Origin: Struthio camelus
Lineage: Eukaryota; Chordata; Aves; Struthioniformes; Struthionidae
DNA: 64,000 bases
Direction of reading: 5' to 3'
NCBI RefSeq assembly: GCF_040807025.1
Contig: NC_090967.1
Location: 7,246,001-7,310,000, forward strand
Shown here: piece after piece, positions 50,901 through 62,400 of the stretch
How the letters are laid out: each line of letters opens with the position of its first letter
Position numbering within the stretch: the first letter of the stretch is position 1
Notes under the pieces: model-generated
Told to the model about the DNA's origin: nothing
The model's database searches: none
Seen by the model: the letters and a program-made list of their open reading frames with translations, nothing else
Program-made: the position numbers and the translations under genes

Positions 50901-53179
50901 TCCCGAAGCGCCTGCGCCCCGCGTGGAGCTGCGGGTCCTGGAGCGTCGCAGCCGGACCGAGGGACGAGTCCCTCTCCCGGGCCCTCGCTGGCAGTTCCCC
51001 CCGGCACGCAGGAGCCGCCCGGGGAAGAGGGCTCCGATCCCGGCACGCCGCAGCCCGCAGATCCGCCTGCGGAGCCGCTCCCGGGCTGCCCAGCCTCCTC
51101 CCGGCCTGGGCATCGCTCCTCAGCTAGCTGGCAGCGGTGACCCTGGGGAAAATCGGCTCCTCCACTTGGCGCCAGCTGTTTGCAGTTGGCTCTTGACTCG
51201 GCTCCTGGGCGAGCGGGGAGCCGAGCAGCCTGGAGCCAGGCGCTTCCCGCGGCTCCGCTTGCGGAGGGGGCCCTGAGCGCGGCGGCCGCAGCAGGCCCTG
51301 CTGCCGGCGGGGTGGGCGCCGTGGGAGATGCCCAGCGCTGCCGTCCAGGGGCTGCTCCCAGCCGGGGCCGGGCGGTGGAAATCGCCCTCCTTCACTCGCA
51401 AAGGGAGCCTGGGCTGCTCCCCGGGGTCAGACCTGCCGGTGGTGCCGGGTGCTGCTGAGAGGTGGGAGCAGGCCGTGCTGCAGGGCCTCTTGCGCGATGC
51501 TCCTTTGGAGCAGCTTGGAAATCTGCTAGAAGAAAGCCTGAAGCGAGCGGGGTGCTGGCCGAGACCCCAGGGGTCCTTTGGGGGTGGCTGCGTGGGAGCT
51601 GCCTGGCTCGCACTGCTCCCGGCCTCGCGGGCAGTCGGTGCGAGCCCGGCTGGGGCTGCCCTTGCCCCACTGCAGCCCCTGCTCACTGCTCTCCCCCTCC
51701 AGGCTCATGAACAAGCTGCAGCCCAACTCGGTGAGGAAGATCAACCGCTCGGCTCAGAACTGGCACCAGGTAGGTGCGGGCAGCGCCTCGGGCTGGAGCC
51801 GGCTGCCGCGGAGCTGTCCCCTCCGCTGCCGCCTCACCCCTCTCTCCCCTCCCCGCCGCCAGCTCGAGAACCTCTCCAACTTCATCAAGGCCATGGCCAG
51901 CTACGGCATGAACCCGGTTGACCTCTTCGAAGCCAACGACCTCTTTGAGAGCGGCAACATGACGCAGGTGCAGGTGTCGCTGCTGGCGCTGGCGGGCATG
52001 GTGAGTGCCTGGGCACAGGCCGTGTGGCTGCACGACGTGCCGTAAGCGGCTGCTTCAGCCGAGGTGCAGCCACCTCAGGACGGCTGGAGGGCCCGGGGTC
52101 GCGTCCTGCCGCTGGTCCTGCTGCTCGCTCTGTGTTGGTGTGGGGGTGGCGTATGCGAGGCCCCTTGGTGCTGCCGTCCGGGGTGACGCTCAGCGGTGTG
52201 AGAGCCCTGTCCTTCCTCACCGCCCTCTCCGGCAGGCCAAGACCAAGGGGATCCAGAGTGGCGTGGACATCGGCGTCAAGTACTCAGAGAAGCAGCAGAG
52301 GAACTTCGACGAGGCCAAGATGAAGGCTGGGCAGTGCGTGATCGGGCTGCAGGTGGGCTCCCCGCCCGTGCCACTGGGGCTGGGGGTATCGAGGCTCAGG
52401 CCGAGGGAGCGCCCCGTTTTATCACACCCCCAGCATCCATGCTGGTGGCTCTGCACATGGCTGGGGGAGCCACAGGCTTGAGACGCCCTGAATGTCCTTG
52501 GGAACGGGAATGGTCCTTGGCTCTGTGTCCAAACCCCAGCACTCAAAATCCAAGAGCCCTGGAAAACTGGGCCTGGGAGGGGAAGAACGGGGAAGGAGGA
52601 GCTGGTGCTGGGCCGTGGGGTGAGCTGGCCTCGGCAGGGGGAGCTCGGTTCCCACTGGAACCCTTTGTTCCAGATGGGCACTAACAAATGTGCCAGCCAG
52701 TCCGGCATGACGGCCTACGGCACCAGGAGGCACCTCTATGATCCCAAGAACCAGATCCTGCCTCCCATGGACCACTCCACCATCAGCCTCCAGATGGGCA
52801 CCAACAAGTGTGCCAGCCAGGTGAGCCTGGGTGTCCAGGGTGCCAGGGGTCTGGGGCCAGCCTGTGGCAGGAGTGGGGGGACACGTCTGAGCCTTGCTCC
52901 ATCCTTTTCCTCCAGGTGGGCATGACAGCTCCTGGCACCAGGAGACACATCTACGATGCCAAGATGGGCCTCGAGAAGTGTGACAACTCCTCCATGTCCC
53001 TGCAGATGGGCTCCAACCAGGGGGCCAACCAGAGTGGCCAGGTCTTTGGCTTGGGCCGCCAGATTTATGACCCCAAGTACTGCCCACAGGGCAACCAGAG
53101 CGATGTGGCCAACGCCACCTGTGACCAGAGCATGGACCCGCCGGGGTACCACTACTACCATGAGGAGGAGAGCTACTGA
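47983..53179 (+). CDS. CNN2: Calponin 2, complete
   Basis: Calponin 2 (h2-calponin) is a cytoplasmic actin-binding protein that stabilises filaments and modulates motility in smooth muscle, epithelial and myeloid cells. Seven coding exons: 47983-48045, 50605-50726, 51703-51769, 51863-52000, 52236-52352, 52674-52820 and 52916-53179 (TGA). They sum to 918 nt or 305 aa (human 309). The protein starts [21 protein letters not shown] calponin-homology domain spans about residues 28-130 ([51 protein letters not shown]). Three calponin repeats follow: [40 protein letters not shown] and [19 protein letters not shown]. The short acidic tail ends HYYHEEESY. It lies upstream of ABCA7 on the same strand, as in human, but faces away from ARHGAP45. 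Confidence 0.97.
48106..48276. repeat. About 72-bp tandem duplication in CNN2 intron 1
   Basis: GGGGCCCTGGAGAGCTGGGG recurs at about 48121 and 48193. Each copy continues into a GGTCYCGGTG segment and then AGCCCGGAGCGACTGGG. A partial third unit (GGTCCCGGAGCGTCC) follows. The two full copies differ at a handful of positions. Confidence 0.8.
48290..50600 (+). other. CNN2 intron 1, remainder; no gene seen
   Basis: GC-rich intronic DNA with a short (TTCC)n run near 50303-50318. Several long open frames exist on both strands because stop codons are rare at this composition; none resembles a known protein. Confidence 0.6.
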
Positions 53180-54655
53180 GCGGGATGCCGTTGTCCCTAG
53201 CCCCATCTCATGTACAGACCCCACTGCCAGCAACATTCCAGTATCTTTCCTTTCATCCTTCCCTCTTTTTATAACTCTTTTTTTAATGAATCTATTTTTC
53301 TGAGTGAAGAAACGGAGACCCTGCTTCTAGAGAAGAGTGGCCATTTCTTACAGCCCTTGGGAATCGTGACTCTCCCGTGTCCAGCCTGGGAGCTTGCAGC
53401 TGGAAGGAGGCAGATGCTCAAGTACTGTGGAGTGGACGGTGTCTTTTCTTACGCAGTCAAGATAATGTGTTTCAATGCAGCGTCCAGCAAACAGCCCCTG
53501 CAGCTCTTCTGGCGTGACAGCGCTTGGATGCCCTTGGCAAGTGGCAGCTGCCCATGCGCCCTCGGGTAAAGTAAAAAGTGCTGCTGCTGCCATGTGTGTG
53601 GGTAGGGTTTGCCCAAGGCTGTGCTCTTGGGGACGTTCCTGCGCGGGACAAGGGGGCACGTTGGCCAGGTGCGTCCAGGGGAGCACGGCCGGGAGACGGC
53701 AGAGGCAGCCGTTGAGCTCTGCCACATCAGCTCTGCTGTGCTTCAGCATCTCTTCCTGCTCCTGGGAGCTTGTCGCAGGGACCAGGCATGATTTTCCTGT
53801 GTGTGCGTGTGTGTTTGTGTGTGGTTTCTTTAATGCCAACAGTGAAGCTCTTAGCAGGCTGCTCTCATGTAATTCTCTAGAAGGACAGCAAAGCTGGAAA
53901 TGTGTTTTTTTTTTTTTTTTTTTTTGAGAATTGTTAGGGACCAAGTTTCTAACGCTTCAGTCTCTACTGAAAACTGTCCCGGAGTGCATGCCTCCATCCG
54001 CCTCCGCTGTCTGTGGTTTTGGGTCTGCAGAGTCGCCTCCGCAGTGGCGGGGGGTGGCTGGGAATCTGCACATGGACAATTACGTACCGTGGCTCTGCTG
54101 ACCAGCAGTAACTCGTTAAGCTGCGGTAATTTGATCACCTGGCAGACTCGTCCGTGGCCTCATGCTGCGGAGTCCGATGGTTGCAGCCCGCAGCTGCGGG
54201 GCAGCGCACGAGCTTCCTCGGTGGCGCGTGGGGCTGGGGGACACTGGGTGTGTTTGCACAGCCTCTTGCTGTGGCAGTAGGTTTCTTAAAATCATGTATT
54301 TTTAATACAGATGCTCTTATATTGAAAGCTTTGTTGTTGTTGTTTAAATTAACTTAAACAGGAAACGTTTTCTAAAGTACACTCTTTGCGCTGGGCCAGT
54401 GTTTCGGGCCCAGGCTCTGAATGCCTTGAAGAGGGGGCTCGTCGAACCGGGGGGCTGCGGGTGCGAGACCCCAGCAACGCTGGGCTGGGAGACCAGAGGC
54501 TTCCTCCCCCGCGGGGCCGAGCTGCTGCCTGTCCCTGCCAGGCGCGGGAAGCTGCCGCCCTCTAAGTGGGAGCTGGGAACTTTCTTTTGACTAAAATGTG
54601 AAGCCGTGTAATATTTTTTAATGTAGGCAATAAAAAGCTTCCAGAAAGGACGAGC
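53180..54655 (+). other. CNN2: CNN2 3' UTR with AATAAA at 54629-54634
   Basis: The sequence after the TGA becomes markedly AT-richer than the flanks and ends with TAGGCAATAAAAAGC, a canonical polyadenylation signal. It contains a T22 homopolymer at about 53905-53926 and a short GT run near 53800-53822. The 3' UTR is about 1.45 kb. Confidence 0.8.
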
Positions 54656-56100
54656 TGCGCTGGGACCTCTGTAACGACTGGCTCTAGAGCAGAGGCTTGG
54701 TGCCGCGCTGTAAGCGCGGGGCGGCCGGGGGCCAGTGCTGGGAGCCGGGGAGGCGATGCCGTGCGGCCTCGCCCTTGGTGCGGCCGTTCCCAAGCCTCGG
54801 CGTTGCGCACCGAGTCCTGCTTTCCTGAAACCTGTGTGGTGCAAAGCCGCGTTGGTGCCTGCCCTGTCCTGCCCTGTCTCCTGTTGCTAGTTCCAGCCCA
54901 GCCCATGCTGGGCTGAGCTCTACCAGGACTCCCCACCCCTTCTTCTATGGGAATCGGCCTTGGGGTGGTTCGTTGCCCGTGCGGGGAACCCCAAATACCA
55001 TATCAGAGCTGTGGCCCTTGGTCCCACTGCCCTGGCTGCTCCAGCTTCAGCTGCGTGCTCCCTTTCTGGGGAGGAAGGGCAGCTGTGCCCCACCTTTCGA
55101 GGTGAAATGCTGGGTTTTGGGGAGCTGAGTTCCTCCATGGCATGTGGCCAAGGCCTGAGTGGGTCCGCTGGTATTGCTGATGGAAACGCTGGCTCCGCTG
55201 CCATCCTTTCTCTCAAGCCACAGCCTTTTAGCCTGTCATTATTGGTTTAAAAAAAAAAAGCTCAACTTTGCTTTATTATTTTTTCCTTAATAGCTTGCTA
55301 CATTGGCTTCCTACTGCATTATTAAGCTGAAGTGATTCATCAGGCTCCAAGTACGGTCCTGGCCCAGCTCTGCTTGCCGGTAGCAGCATGACTCAGATAT
55401 TCTCTGCATTTTGTAACCTCCCCGGAGCCCTCGCCGGCTCCTCCAAGGGAAAGGTGTGCTTCCCTAATTGGGTATAATTGGAGACCATAAAAATGTGTAA
55501 TACATCATGTAATAGATCATACATAATAATAAGGGAATGTGGCCGTCATCAGGCTGGGAACAACAGGTTGCAGCATAACCTGGGAGGGGATGCCTTTACC
55601 CCAGAACGTCTCTGTACGGCTGCGTGATGTGAGGTGAAGCCCAAAGTGGTGGCACAGGGTCAGGGGGCCTGGACTTGGCACTAGGCCGCAGGGAGCGAGC
55701 CGAGGCCCCGGCACCCGATGCCCCGCTTCCCGACGGGTCCCGGCTGCCGCTCTTGGCAGGGCTGTGCCAACAGGCCGGGGCTGCCCGGAGCGCAGGAAGC
55801 CCCAGCTGGGGCAGAGGGCAGCCGGCACGGCGAGAAGCGGGGCCTCGCTCCTGCTCCCGGCGAGGCTGTGGCGGCAGGCAAGCACCGAGCCTGGCGCGGG
55901 CACCCCGTGTGGCCTGAGGGCAGCCAGCCCTCCGCCCCCTGTGGGGCCCGGAGTGGGGTGAGGGCCGGGGGAGCCCTTCCCCCCCAGGAGGGGGCACAGC
56001 CCTGCCACCTCCACGGCCACCTGGCTGGCTCCCCAGGGTGCCAGGCCCTGCACCCACTGAGGGGGTACCTTGGCTGGGACAGCGGGAGCCCCCAGAGCAA
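54656..56100. other. CNN2-ABCA7 spacer; no gene seen
   Basis: Unique sequence. 55250-55550 is AT-rich; 55680-56100 is GC-rich and CpG-dense. No frame resembles a known protein. Confidence 0.5.
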
Positions 56101-56105
56101 GGGGA

Positions 56106-56225
56106 GGCCCCGGCCCCGGCCCCGGCCCCGGCCCCGGCCCCGGCCCCGGCCCCGGCCCCGGCCCCGGCCCCGGCCCCGGCCCCGGCCCCGGCCCCGGCCC
56201 CGGCCCCGGCCCCGGCCCCGGCCCC
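56106..56225. repeat. (GGCCCC)20 hexanucleotide microsatellite
   Basis: Twenty uninterrupted copies of GGCCCC on the plus strand (GGGGCC on the minus strand). The unit is the same as that expanded in human C9orf72. All three plus-strand frames stay open across it and would read Pro-Ala, Gly-Pro and Arg-Pro dipeptides, but nothing suggests that they are translated. Confidence 0.97.
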
Positions 56226-56249
56226 CCCGCTGCCCCGAGCCGCGCGGGC

Positions 56250-56463
56250 CCCTTTAAGAGCCGCTTCCTATGACGTCACGCCGGTGGCTACTTTGTAGCC
56301 AGAGCCCAGCGGAGGGGGCGTGGTCCAGGCGGAGGGGGCGTGGCCCCTGCGGGGGCGCGGCCCGGGCGGGGGGCGTGGCCTTCGCGGCGAGCCCCGGCGG
56401 AGCTGGCGGCAGAGCCCGCGGCGAGGTCCTCTTAAAGGGGCCGCGCGGTGATGGAGTGAGCAG
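56250..56463 (+). promoter_or_regulatory. Promoter-like island: CRE plus GC/CACC boxes; candidate upstream exon of ABCA7
   Basis: A perfect palindromic CRE (TGACGTCA) lies at 56271-56278, just after CCTTTAAGAG, a weak TATA-like AT core. Four GGGGGCGTGG or GGGGGCGCGG boxes follow between 56314 and 56378 (SP/KLF/EGR type). A good donor, GAGTGAGCAG|GTAAAT, occurs at 56463/56464. This could be the first noncoding exon of ABCA7, 3 kb upstream of its ATG, or an independent noncoding transcript. The promoter elements are seen; the assignment is inference. Confidence 0.55.
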
Positions 56464-56469
56464 GTAAAT

Positions 56470-58560
56470 GAGGGGGAACCTGCGGGGGGGGAGGCGCCCG
56501 GGGGGGGTCCCCAGCTGGAGGGTGTTCAGATAAAGGGTCCCCAGCTCTGGGGGGCTTCAGCTGGGAGGAGCCCTCGGAAGGGGTCCCATCCGGACGGGGA
56601 CCCCAGCTGCAAGAGGGTCTCGGGGCCGCTGCCCGGCTGCTCCGCGCTGCCGGGGACGGGGCAGCCAGCGCGCTGCCCTCGCCGGGCTGCAGCATCCCGG
56701 GGCTGGGCGGGCCTGGGGGGGCCCCGGGGCCGGTGTCCCCCTGGGTAGCCGCCCGGTGGCTCGGGGCACCCCTGAGCAGGAGGTGGGCAGGGGCCCCTCC
56801 AGGCCTCCCCCGGGGCGCTGGCAGAGCTGGGGCTTGCACCGAGCGTGGGGAGGACTCGAGTGGGGGCTGTTTTCTATGCAGACGGGGTGGGGGAGGGGAC
56901 CGTCACCCACCTCGGGGTCCTGAGTCACCCCGCCCGGCCGGGGTGCCGGGCAGCCCAGCCCGGTGGGAGCGGAGGGGCAGGATTCGCCCTCGTGTGCGCA
57001 GCTTTGCGAGGGGACCGAGAGGAGCGAGGGCAGCTCTGCCGGCAGAGCCGTGCCTGCCGCCATCCCCGCCTGCCGCTCACTGTCTGCGTAAATCCCGGCT
57101 TGCGGTAACCCTTTCAGCCGCGGAAGGACACGCGTGCGCGGGGCGATGCCCAGCCCGGGGGTGCCAGCTCTGTGGGTGCTGCTCTGTGCCCGGGTCTCGG
57201 GGGGGCAATGCCGCGCTGCAGCCCCCTGCCCGCTGCGCCCTGCTGCGGCCCGCGCAGAGCTCCGGGCCAGCACTCGCCCTGTCGCCGTGGCCAGGCTGAG
57301 CGGGTAATAAAGGCGCGCTGCTCTCCGCGACCCGAGTCTGCAACTTCCTGGCTGCCAAGTGACTGTTTAGCTGAAAAGTCGCGGTGCCTTTTGCAACTGC
57401 GCGTGCTTCCCATCATGCCAGGGTCGGGGTGGTGGGCGCTGGGGGGCCCGGGGGACGAGGGCCACCGTGCTCCCTACTTGCAGCTGGGGATGGAGAGGCA
57501 GCACCCAGGCAGATGCAGGAGTCCCTGTGCTCATTAATTACGTATTTGAATTTCCAGCCCTTGCGGCTATAGAGGAAGGCCAGGTCAGAAAACAGAAACG
57601 CCCTGGAAAGCAGCCAGCCTGAGTTACTGACAGGCATGACATACCTGATCTCTAGCTCTGGGGTCTCCAGCACAGCTCCGATACTGGAGGGGGAGATCTG
57701 GGCTTTCCCCCAGCCCTCCCACGGCCAGCTGGCAGCCCGGGGCTGCCGCCGCTGCCCGTCATGCCTCGGTTTCTCCCCGGCACTCAGCTCAGCTCCACGG
57801 GGCACACCCTCGTCCCCTGCTTGCTGAGTGCGTTTTGCTCCCTGAGGCCAGGAGACACGCTGGCGGTGGTCAGTGACATGGCGAATTTGCCTTCTGTAGC
57901 GTGTATGAAGGGGTCCTTAGCACAGTTTCTCCCTTGGAAGGCTACTTGGCTTTTGTCTTTAGCAATAATAAGTGTTTGTCTGTTTTCCCTTCTACAAAAA
58001 GAATGGGAAAGGACCCACTGCTTTCCCCAGCCTGAGTGATGCAGAACTGGCCTGAGGGTCCTTCCTGGCCATAGGAGACCCTGCGGCATCCTGCACCCAG
58101 TCAGGGCTGGGCGCTGCCTGCTTCCCCGAGCAGGCACCCGGCTGCCTCCTCCACCAGTCACCCGTGTCCCGGCAGCTGCTTCCCGGGCTGAGCCTCCCCG
58201 CGGACGGTGCCCAGGCGGCTCTCGCCGCTCTCCCTCCCTGCGGCAGGGTGCCGGGGGGATGGCAAAGCCCCCTTCAACCCCCCGGGGAGAAATCCTCCCG
58301 CACAGCCCCACTTTAGTGCCACCGAGGTCAGACCCTGCAGGCTGATTAGCAGGATTTCCTCGCGAGGATCCTAATCCCGCCTGGCTCTGGTACCTGCTTA
58401 TCCGCTCCCAGGCCCGGGGTGGTGGATTAGTGCCGGGAGCCGGGGCCGCGGGGTCCTGCCCCGCCGCTCGGCTCCAGCCGGCGCCGGGCCTCGCGGGGCA
58501 GAGCCCGGCTGCGCAGCGCGCAGCCGCTCGCCTGCCCAGCAGCCAGCTGGGGCGGCCGGG
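56470..58560. other. Upstream region or first intron of ABCA7; no gene seen
   Basis: GC-rich unique DNA. 56500-56600 repeats a GGGTCCCCAGCT phrase a few times. 57540-57700 and 57880-58030 are AT-richer. No supported coding sequence is present. Confidence 0.45.
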
Positions 58561-58564
58561 GCGC

Positions 58565-58617
58565 AGGGCTGGACGTGGCTGCAGCGTTTCCTGCTCCTGG
58601 AGGGGAGCGAGAGAAAG
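58565..58617 (+). other. ABCA7: Candidate 5' noncoding exon of ABCA7 (end only)
   Basis: A strong donor, GAGAGAAAG|GTGAGT, occurs at 58617/58618 in a CpG-rich stretch. It could splice to the acceptor CTCTTCCCGCAG ending at 59436, immediately before the coding start exon. The left boundary is not defined by the sequence. Confidence 0.45.
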
Positions 58618-59486
58618 GTGAGTTTGGGCACTGAGGAGGGGTGTGCTTGGTCTGTTTTTTCACCGAAAAGACCCAGTCCTGAGCCCTGGGGCTGGGAGAG
58701 GCCGGTCCTGCAGCACCTCGCAACGGCATGCTGGGGTCCGGCGGCACCCTGGGCACCATCTCCTTCCCACCTCTGCTTCCAGCCTCCCCGTCAGTAGGAT
58801 CTGCCAGCCGCTGAAAAAGTAATGCGAGAAAGCAGTTGTGTTAGTGTCGCTTCCCAGACCCAGAGGATCCCATCGCTTTGCAAAGGAGGAATAGTGTCTG
58901 CCCCCATCCCTCAGATGGGGAAACTGAGGCACAGGCAGGTTTCTCCCCTCCCTCCTGGGCTGCCCAGCTCTCCCGGAGCCGTGGCTGGTCCCCAGGGATC
59001 ATGTCCCGCTCCTTCAGCCAGGGATGGATTTGCTCGGGGGACGCAGGTGGCTGCTGCGTGACTGGTGTAATTCGTGAATCTGGTTCATTGTTCCCAAAGC
59101 AACGCTGACCTGAAAGGGATTTTATAGAGCCTGTGCCCTATTTTGCTGCTTTTGGTTTACAAAAGGATAAAAGTTGAAGGTTTTGGTGTGGAAAGGAGCT
59201 TTGTGGGCAGGAATGTGGTGCCGGCTCCTACCTGCCGGTGCTGCAGGGCCCAGGGGGGCTCAGCCGGGCGCTCGTGCCCTTTCCCGAGTGCCTGCTAAGC
59301 CCCGAGTTAGGGGTGACCGAAAGCCAAGCGCGTCGCAGGCAGCCCGACGGCGGATCAGCATGGCTCGGCCTCGGGACAGGGCGGCTGGGCTCTGCGGGGC
59401 GAGGGCTCGCGCTGACCCTGCCCTCTCTTCCCGCAGCCGGAGCGGAGCGGGGCAGCACGGTGCAAGCGCCGGCCCGCGCCCCCGCC

Positions 59487-62400
59487 ATGGCCGTGGGCAC
59501 CCAGCTGGGGCTGCTGCTCTGGAAGAACTTCACCTACCGGCGGAGGCAGAGGGTGAGGCGGGCGCCTGCGCCGGGGGGGCTCCTAAAGAGCCGCCAGGTC
59601 CCCTGCGCCACGGGCCAGGCAGGGCCCTGGGTGCTGATGGAGATGGGGACTCTTCTGTCCCCTCTGCCCCGACCACGGGTCTCCCCCTCTAGATCCAGCT
59701 GGCCATTGAGCTCCTGTGGCCCCTCTTCCTCTTCTTCATCTTGATCTCCGTGCGACAGTCCCACCCACCGTTCAAGCAGCATGAGTGTGAGTGCCCTGCG
59801 CCAGCCCAAGCCCCCTCGGACCCACCGGTGCCGGGCTGCAAGGGCTCCCCGTGCCCTGGGTGCTGCCCCTCGCGCTGGAGCCCTGCAGGACCTGGCACAG
59901 CCCTGGGTGGCACAGGGGGTGACAAGCGTGATGAGGTGGACGCAGGCTGGGGCGCCCTGGGCTGTCCCTGCTCAGGGGTGCGTGGGACCCTGGGGACCCC
60001 GGGAGCTCCCTCCCGCCCCTCTGGGACCTGTGCCCCCATCTGTCTGCAGGCCACTTCCCCAACAAGGCGCTGCCGTCGGCCGGGACGCTGCCCTGGATCC
60101 AGGGCATCATCTGCAACCTGAACAACCCCTGCTTCCGCTACCCGACGGCGGGAGAGGCCCCCGGCGTGGTGGGGAACTTCGACGGGGCCATGTGAGTGGT
60201 GGGCGCCAGGGAGCCCGCGGGGGCCGGCGGGGAGCACGTCTCACCGCCGCCTCTGCCCGCAGCCTCTCCCGCCTGCTGGAGGACGCGCGGCGGGTGCTGC
60301 TCCGTGCCCGGGGGGAGCAGCTCCCGCGCAGCCTGGCCCAGCTCCTGCGCGCCCTGCGCCGGCTCCGGGGCAGCGCGGCTCTGCGGAGGGGTGAGCACCG
60401 GGGCCGGGCGGGTGGGTGCCTGGCGGGGAGCGCGGCCCCTCCGCGCTGACCCCGCGCTCCCGTCCCGCCAGCCCTGCCCGTGAGGGGCTACCTGCGGGAG
60501 GAGGAGAGCTTCTCCCGGTTCCTCCGCACCAACGCGTCCCTGCCGCCGGCGCTGGCGGACCAGCTGCTGGGGGCTGAGCTCAGCCCACGCATCGTGAGTA
60601 GGGGGCACGTGCCCGGCCGGCTGGCGGGTGACGGTGGCTCCGGGGCTCCCCTGCCTCACCGCCCTCTCCCCCGGCCCCCAGCTCTCCCTTGTGGGCGCCC
60701 GCGTCCCGCTGAAGGCCGTGGTCTGCAACGCCTCGACGCTGGCGGGCTTCCTGGTGGCGGGCGACGGCGCGGCCGCGGAGCGCCTGCAGCGGGGGCTCTG
60801 CGCCCTGCCCGGCCCCACGCTCCGCGCCGTGGCGCGCGCCTTCCTCTCCCAGGTGGATTTCCCCCGGCTCTTTGCGGTGAGTCCCCTGGGGCGCGGGGGA
60901 CGTGGAGCCGCAGCCGCCCTGGGAAGCCCCAGCTCGGAGACCCGCCGGGGCCCCGCGGGGGAGCTTGACCCCCCATCCCGCGTCCCTGGCAGGAGCGGCT
61001 GAGCGCGGAGGCGGACGATGTCGCTGACGCCCTGGGAGCCCTGGCCACCATCCTGCGGGGCGCTGAGACCCTGCTGCAGGAGGTAGCTGCCCCGTTCCCC
61101 CTGCCCGTGCTGCCATGGGGGTGCTCCTGCCCCCGGGTGCCCCCGGCAGTGCCCTGCTGCCCGGCGCGTCCTGGGTGTCCCTGGCCCTGCGGCGGGGCTC
61201 CCGCAGCCCCGCTCTGCTCCCTGGCCTGCTCTCCCCAGGTCTCCTCCACGACCAGCTTCGCGGAGCTGCAGCAGGAGCTCAGGGCACTGGCTGCCCCCAA
61301 CGGCAGCACCTCCCTCCCGGGTGCCTTCAGGGCCCTGTCCCGCATCGCCTGCGGGCACCCCGAGGGCGGCGGGCTCCGCATCCCCTCCCTCAACTGGTAT
61401 GAGGACAACGACGTCAAAGCCTTCCTGGACCGCAACAGCTCCGAGCAGAGAGCTGCGGCCCCCAGCGATGGCACCAGTGAGCAGAGACACCGCGCTGGGC
61501 AGGGCAGGGGCGTGCCGGGCTGCCCCGGTGGGGAGGCAGCAGGGGCAGCACCTGAGGGCTTGTTTCTGCCCCCGTGCCAGGTCCCTTCTGCAAAGAGCTC
61601 ACCCAGAGCCTGGAGTCCCATCCCCTTTCGCAGATCTTCTGGCGGAGCATCAAGCCCCTCTTCGTGGGAAAGATCCTGTACACGCCGCCAGGCCCCGGCA
61701 CCGACAGCGTCATGGCCGAGGTGAGCGGGCGCCGCCAGGGTGGGCGGCGTGGGGAGCGCCGGGACGATGGGGTGCCCCCAGGCCTGCCTCACCCACCACC
61801 CCGTCCAGGTGAACCGGACCTTCCAGGAGCTGGCCGTGCTGCGGGACGTGGCGGGCGCATGGTGGGAGCTGGCACCCCAGATCCATGCCTTCCTCAACAG
61901 CAGCCTGGAGATGCAGCTCCTCCAGGTGTGTAGCACCCATGGAGCCGGCCCCAGCCCCAGCCTCGGCCCTGGCTGGGCACCTCTTCCCATCACAGACAGG
62001 GTGACGGGTGTCCCAGGTGGGCTGTGCAGGGCGTGCAGCTCGGGGCTGGCCGGGGATGGACGGGTGCTGTGGGAAGAGATGCATTGACCCTCTTTCCCCC
62101 CCGTTTTTTTGCAGGAGCTACTGCAGGTCCCGGGCACAGCACAGCTCCTGGACGGGCTCCTCAACGGCACGTCCTGGAACCTGTCGGCCCTGGCCGGGTT
62201 CCTGGCTGGGCCGGCCGCGGGCCCCGGGCTCACCTGGCACCAGGTGTACACCCAAGCGGACCAGGTCCTGGGCATGCTGGCGCAGTTCGTGGAGGTGCGT
62301 GTCCCCCCGGCCCCCGCACCGGCCGGCTCCCCGAGCGCCCGCTCAGCCTGCTCAGACCCTCCTGCCCACAGTGCATCTGCCTGGACAAGATCGAGGCGGT

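Noticed and set aside
56038-56298. Poly-(Pro-Ala), (Gly-Pro) and (Arg-Pro) reading frames
   Set aside because: They are the three translations of the GGCCCC repeat; no evidence of translation.
54656-59486. An extra gene between CNN2 and ABCA7
   Set aside because: No frame resembles a protein family and no chain of splice sites with conserved coding could be built; only promoter-like and repeat features are supported.
60138-61490. 450-codon minus-strand open frame opposite ABCA7 exons 3-8
   Set aside because: Shadow of ABCA7 coding exons with no recognisable domain or splice logic of its own.
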